Assembly: GCA_001599935.1 (NCBI GenBank)
Contig: BCIJ01000020.1
Span: forward strand, 232,107 to 296,106
DNA length: 64,000 bases
Origin: Holtermannia corniformis
Lineage: Eukaryota; Basidiomycota; Tremellomycetes; Holtermanniales
Direction of reading: 5' to 3'
The translations under genes were made by a program, and so were the position numbers. The number at the start of each line of letters is the position of its first letter. Position 1 is the first letter of the stretch. The notes under the pieces were generated by a model, which ran no database searches, was not told where the DNA came from, and worked only from the letters and a program-made list of their open reading frames with translations. This document shows positions 59,547 to 64,000 of the stretch, in pieces.

Positions 59547-59725
59547 GTTGGATGATTACGTAAGGCGAGAGTACGGTACGGCGGAAGCAAATTTGGCTGG
59601 CAGCCAGCGTACCGCTTGATCTCGAGTACGGCAAAGACGACCGTAGTACGCTGTCGATACCACTCGTCACACGCAACCTCTTGAACTGCCCTTTTGCATA
59701 CTTGACAATCTTGGCTGAGTACGCT

Positions 59726-60897
59726 ATGTCACGACAGGACAGGTCCCAAAGGTCTGTCTAGCGTCCCTCGCCACTGCTTGAACTGAGCGCTCGTTATTGC
59801 CAACGATCAATCATCCTATCCCGTACACGTCCTCTGCACGCCCGTAACTCCTCATATCAGCATTGAAATCGTCTCTGATGCGCCTGGTGTGCTTCCCTGG
59901 GGTAAAGATGCTCGCAATTCTGCATCGCAGAGCTCGAAAGATGTCTTCTTCGACTGGATGAGCAAGAAGACCAACTTTGACCGTTGGTGCAATACCGGGC
60001 CTCGCGGATCAGCTTGGGGTCCTGCCAAGGTCTGGCCTGAGATCCAGAGGGAGTTTGAGCGCGCCAAATGCAAGCAACCGCGCACTGTCAAGACAACTGC
60101 GGCTTTTGTACGTTCTAGACCTGTTCCTGTCAAATCTACAGGTTGCCGGCTGTCCACTGACTACTCTGTGGTAGTGGAGTCGTCAACAAAGCAACTACAA
60201 GAAGGCAGTAGCTTTCAGAGACCGAACCGGTCAAGAATTCATTGCCGAAGGCAAATATGGTCCGAAACCAGACAATATCTCCGATGAGGAGTATTTGCTT
60301 GGTAAGTCGTCGTTCTTGCTCTTGATACTGTTGATATGATCCTGATCTACCATCCCACAGAGCCGCTCATCAAGATCTGCCCAAATTGGATCAGACTTCG
60401 CGCTATCCTCGGCAATTCAGCTGTTGCGAATGCGACCGCTCCCGGCAACTCCCAGGACGTCGGGCCCAGCATCAGGAACCTCTCGAACATGCTGTCGGGC
60501 AAGCGGAAGGCTCAAGATGTCGTCACAGACAGCGAGGATGACGTGGAGCTCAGCAACGGGCATGAATCATCGCCCGTTAAGCAAGGCAGCCCGTCCAAGG
60601 CTAGACGCTCTGTCAAACGGCCCCGAAAAGGTCAGGATTACCATCAGTGGCTCCCTGCTGATCCCATCAGACGAGCACGCTGCGCAAAAGGCCGATTTTG
60701 CAGCAGTGGCGGCCAGCAAGTCAGCGGCGCAAGATGCCTTTGCAGCGGCTGAGAGAGCGCGCGAGCGCTCGCAGGTCTTGCGCGACAAGCTCATGGTGCA
60801 AGATACCGTGCACAAGATCATGGCCCGTGACGGTGTGAGTTTTGCAGAGGCCGCAAAGACGCACCAGGCCGAGCAAGAGATTCTTGATGAGCTATGA
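59726..60897 (+). CDS. Myb/SANT-like protein of the Harbinger element
   Basis: In PIF/Harbinger elements this second protein binds the ends and brings the transposase into the nucleus. A trihelix-like DNA-binding part is visible: KDVFFDWMSKKTNFDRWCNT, GSAWGPAKVWPEIQREFERA, then SNYKKAVAFRDRTGQEFIAE, with the regularly spaced tryptophans of Myb_DNA-bind_3 domains. Then come ICPNWIRLRAILGNS, a Ser-rich linker with KARRSVKRPRK as a nuclear signal, and an Ala/Gln/Glu-rich C-terminal helix (QDAFAAAERARERSQVLRDK) ending ILDEL at 60897. The first long exon begins at 59861. The start is uncertain: ATG at 59726 with an unusually long 118-nt intron is the best candidate. Confidence 0.75.
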
Positions 60898-60951
60898 AGT
60901 TGTACTTCGATTACTGTGCCATATAAATTTGTATTACGCATAATTTGACAT

Positions 60952-62281
60952 TCATAGCATGCGTAGCTGTCCCATGAGCTTTGTACGCCGTATATCTCGT
61001 GCACCGCGCTCCCTCTCAGCCTCAATCAACAGCTCGAGGCTCTCCTGGTCGATTTCGTCATCGTTTGAGTCCGAATCTCCCTCCTTATCTTTGTCCTCTT
61101 TGTCCAGGAATGGAAAGTCACTGGCAGAGTCCAAAAGAAGGTTGTGCAGGATCGCGCAGACTTGCACAAGCGTCTGTGCATGCCGGTCGCCGCGAGAATC
61201 GTTTATGTTGACGCGCATGCACCGTAGATACTGCCAGCGCGCCTTGAGCAGTCCAATCGTGTTCTCGACGAGCACCCGATTCTTGGCTACACGCTTATTG
61301 AACGCCAACTGTCGCTGATTAGCTTGGATAGACGGGATAATCGACATACGCGGCCTGGAGGTAATACTGCCTCCTTCGAGCCTCTGCGGAACATAGCGAC
61401 CAGGTTTTCACAGTTTGTGAACCCTGCGTCACCTAGCAGATACTCATCATTCGAAAAGTACTGCTCCGGGTGCCGAAAGAGCTCAGAACTCTCGTATATA
61501 CGCCAATCGCCGGTTGCGCCGGGCCAGCCGAGTTCGAGGAAACGTATGCGCTTGTCGTTGTCGCAGACCAGCAGGATGTTGAATGCGTAGTTGTTTTTGC
61601 GTGTAAAGTAGGCTCTGGCGTCCTCGCGAGCCGGCGCGGTAGCCAGAACCGCCAAAAACCCGTCGACATAGCCTACGCACCCTGGCAAGCCGGTTCTGCG
61701 AGCCAGCGCGCGCCGCTCGCGCTCGTCAGGCCAGTTGAGATGGTCGCCAGCAATGTTGAGAAGCGCCAGGCAGCACCGGGTGACGTATCGAAGGATTGAG
61801 CCCTCTGAACACGCGTCAAACTAGTCTTCGAGACTGGGAGCCACTCACCGCTAATGTGGAAGTGCGAACGGGCAACCCTGTAGCCCGCTGCTGTCCCGCT
61901 GTGACCCAGGTGGTACAGAAGCACCATCAGCTGGTATTTAGACGGCAGCTGCGGCCGGCGAGCGGCCTCATTGTGGAAGATCGGGTCATCCTTGATCAAG
62001 TCATCGAGCGCATCGAGTTCGGACTGATAGAGGCGAAAGAGCGAGCGGAAATCATGCTCAGGCTTACGCAGAAGCCTCTCGAATGTCTCTGCGCCATTGT
62101 GGACCCTCTCCTGGCCCTCTGCGCGCTGCCTTGACAGATACCGGGAAGACCGGCTGGCATCAAGACGATCTTGCAGATCATCCAGATCCGAGTCGTCAGA
62201 CGGCACTCCAGCCTCTTTCAACTCGCCTATGAGTTGGGCCAGGCTTTTCTCCATCTTTGCCTTCTCAGTATAGCGTGGCAT
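60952..62281 (-). CDS. PIF/Harbinger transposase (HARBI1/DDE_4 type)
   Basis: From the ATG at 62281 (MPRYTEKAKMEKSLAQL) an N-terminal helical part contains LQDRLDASRSSRYLSRQRAE and QLPSKYQLMVLLYHLGHSGT, the helix-turn-helix-like region seen before DDE_4 nucleases. The nuclease core has all three acidic residues: Asp in GYVDGFLAVL, Asp in YLLGDAGFTNCENL, and Glu in LVENTIGLLKARWQYLRCM. The conserved FTRKNNYAFNILLVCDNDKR and ELGWPGATGDWRIY lie between. Two introns: one after HFHIS, and one of only 35 nt (donor GTATGT, end CTAATCAG) that joins AVLPPGR to RQLAFNKRVAKNRV. Without that short intron the gene would look frameshifted. It ends KLMGQLRML. No stop or frameshift interrupts it. Confidence 0.88.
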
Positions 62282-62453
62282 GATGCGTTGACGGTGGTTG
62301 AGAGTAGTTTGTAGTTCACCTCGATGAAGACTGCAGGTTGCACGTGTAGAAAACTCTAGTAGTCGTGCGTGTAGCGTCCCTAACAAGTCTACGGGGTGTT
62401 CAAGTCAAGTTACCTAAAGTGGCAACTTGGCTTGTCACCCGCTCACCGTACTA

Positions 62454-62482
62454 TCCGCCGTACTCATGAACTGAACACCCCT
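62454..62482 (-). repeat. Right terminal inverted repeat of the Harbinger element
   Basis: 29 bp, the exact reverse complement of 59518-59546. A partial copy in the opposite sense (GGGGTGTTCAAGTCAAG) lies just inside, at about 62393-62409. Confidence 0.92.
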
Positions 62483-62593
62483 ATTGTCACCGCAGTACGT
62501 GGCCCGAAAGGACACAATGGGCTAGAAAAAGCATCAACCGGCTTCGGCACAGGACTTGGACGAGCAGCCCTCTCGCTCGCGACCACCGTTATC

Positions 62594-64000
62594 ATGATCT
62601 CGCTCGCTCACACACTGACATGTGTTCTAGCGGCGTCGACCGTCGTGTCTGCAGGGCATGGGGGGTTTTCGAGACGTCGAAGCAACCACAGGCGACTGCT
62701 CGAGAGCACCGTTGGTGTCAATGTCACTGTTGGGTCATCGTCTGAGCAACAGAAACCATTTGTGTGGGTCACTCGACGCAAATCTGATACTCTGCTGACT
62801 CTGGCGTAGCTCAGCTTGGTATGCTGGTATGCGAGGCCCGACCGCACCGGTAGTAGCTCACCAGTGTGCTAGATTGGTTGGAGTTCTCTGAAAAGGACAT
62901 CGACTTCACCAAAGTCAGTATCATGGAACCTCCAGCACGACTGACAGTGTTCCTAGATTGACCACTTGGACTACTTTGTGCTTCCCACGACCGATGACGG
63001 CGCAACGGGCTACCTCGACCCTACCGGCGTAACAACAGAAAAGGTCAATGCTCTTCTCAAAGCCGCACACAATGCTGGGTCAACTGTTTCTATGTCGATC
63101 GGTGGTTGGACAGCGTCAGGAGCGTTCAGCACCGCTGTGCGTACCAAGTGCAAGCGCAAGACGTTCATCAAGGCCATCAAAGAGTACCTTGATGCTGGCG
63201 TGGTGCGTGTGATTTCGGTGGAATGTACGACTCGCTGACGGCGCGTAGGAGAAGTTCGATGGCGGTAAGTGCCATAGGCTGTCTGACAAAGACGCTTCTG
63301 ACTCCAGCGCCTCGATCCAGTGGACATCGGTGAGTCTCTGACGCTCAAGCTTTGGTCGAGACGAATGTTGACTGAATGTCAATAGATTGGGAATTCCCCG
63401 TTGGCGGCGTGCGTGCGATGCCTTGGCATGCCAAGTAGTGCTCACATTTGACAGGGATTGCCCTGCAACACCTACCGAGACGATGATGTGGCCAAGCTAC
63501 TGCTGTTCCTGAAAGAGCTGCGCGAGGCACTGGGTCCTTCAAAGCGGATCAGCATTGATGTATCCTCGGCTGGTCTCAAGAAGCCTGCCCCGAACGCTGG
63601 CGATGAGCCCGTTAGCGCCAGTGAGCCCGACGACAAGGACTACTATGGCGACATTGCGCAGCATGTCGACTTTGTGGTGCGTATCCGCGCCCTCTGCATG
63701 ATGCAAGCTGACAACTGATAGAACATTATGGTATGTGATAGACGTGCGCGACTCCTTGTCCTCATCACAGCAGCTGTATGATCTCTTCGGCAATTGGAGC
63801 GCCACGACTGGGCCGAACAGTCCACTCCAACACGAATGTTCCAATGGACTGAACACACTCTCCGCAGCTTCTGCGGTTGATCTGTGGACGAGCGTAGCAG
63901 GCTTCAAGCCAAGCCAAGTGGTGCTGGTGCGTCTGCTTCCCAGGCTTCGCTCTTCTCTCGCTAAACCTGCTCAGGGCATCCCTGCGTACAGCTATGCTTA
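62594..64000 (+). CDS. GH18 chitinase-like glycoside hydrolase (copy B), cut by the window end
   Basis: The ATG at 62594 begins MISLAHTLTCVLAASTVVSA, a signal peptide, followed by an Arg/Ser-rich stretch. The barrel starts SAWYADWLEFSEKDIDF, then YFVLPTTDDGATGYLDPTGV, STVSMSIGGWTASGAFS and the catalytic motif DGVDIDWEFPVG with the Glu intact. The intron before VDID uses the acceptor at GATCCAG; nearer acceptors break the frame. Further on are LREALGPSKRISIDVSSAGL, YYGDIAQHVDFV, NIMLYDLFGNWSATTGPNSP and VVLGIPAYSYA at the edge. It is clearly a paralogue of the minus-strand gene at 56688-58462, with matching introns and segments, but has a longer N-terminal insert. The C-terminus lies outside the window. 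Confidence 0.85.

Larger units (their letters stand above)
59515..62485. mobile_element. PIF/Harbinger DNA transposon, apparently complete
   Basis: The element proper is 59518-62482 (2,965 bp) and is flanked by ATT on both sides (59515-59517 and 62483-62485), a 3-bp target duplication as this superfamily makes (TWA is more common). Its ends are perfect 29-bp inverted repeats beginning AGGGGTGTTCAGTTCATGAG. It carries two convergent genes: a Myb/SANT-like protein on the plus strand (to 60897) and a DDE_4-type transposase on the minus strand (62281-60952), 54 bp apart. Both are needed for transposition in known Harbinger elements. Nothing in the frame or termini is broken, so it may be recently active. 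It sits between two divergent GH18 chitinase genes. Confidence 0.9.

Noticed and set aside
61287..61400. Apparent frameshift in the Harbinger transposase between the second Asp and the catalytic Glu
   Set aside because: A 35-nt intron with good donor and acceptor restores the frame, so no frameshift is needed.
63255..63300. Nearest acceptor (CTCCAG) before the GH18 copy B catalytic motif
   Set aside because: It breaks the frame; the acceptor at GATCCAG gives DGVDIDWEFP exactly as in copy A.

Overview
This window is nuclear DNA of a fungus, very probably a basidiomycete. Nearly all genes are split by very short introns (about 35-65 nt) with GT..AG ends and CTGAC/CTAAC-like branch sites. Base composition is GC-rich (estimated by eye), genes are packed on both strands at about one per 2 kb, and the gene families are fungal: Zn2Cys6 factors, a Cdc24 RhoGEF, a Set7-type SET domain, a Cdk8 kinase with a fungal N-terminus, and an ACS-type MFS permease. 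The intron style suggests Pucciniomycotina (Mixia-like), but this is a guess. I see no tRNA, rRNA or CRISPR.

Layout. 0-6 kb: SPT4, a SET-domain/TAD3 gene that reads as one protein, and a GPI-type aspartic protease. 6-15 kb: a mitochondrial-type aldehyde dehydrogenase, CDC24 and a PRA1/Yip3 membrane protein. 15-17 kb: a small unknown protein and mitochondrial ribosomal uS11m. 17-26 kb: five metabolic genes in a row (PhyH dioxygenase, glyoxylate-reductase-type dehydrogenase, FAD amine oxidase, Asp/Glu-racemase-family enzyme, Dal5-type permease), which looks like a nitrogen or amino-acid catabolic cluster. 26-37 kb: dynein intermediate chain, a family-X DNA polymerase facing the AP endonuclease APN2 (two base-excision-repair enzymes, convergent), and CDK8. 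37-46 kb: a Zn2Cys6 factor, a TMEM41-like VTT protein, a calmodulin-dependent kinase and an unknown protein. 46-49 kb: 2.6 kb in which I see no gene. 49-57 kb: a Zn2Cys6-PAS factor, mitochondrial uS10m, the PLP homeostasis protein and a nucleoporin-like protein with two RanBP2 zinc fingers. 57-64 kb: two GH18 chitinase paralogues pointing away from each other, with an apparently complete PIF/Harbinger DNA transposon between them.

The main things to look at are: (1) the 2,965-bp Harbinger element (59518-62482), with perfect 29-bp inverted termini, a 3-bp ATT target duplication, an intact DDE transposase and a Myb-like partner gene; (2) the SET-TAD3 reading frame, which stays open and in phase through three introns; (3) the five-gene metabolic cluster; (4) two probable GC-AG introns; (5) a cluster of short hairpins near 59 kb.

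Gene models were spliced by eye from reading frame, splice consensus and family alignment. Exon edges are firm where I say total length is divisible by three, and approximate elsewhere.
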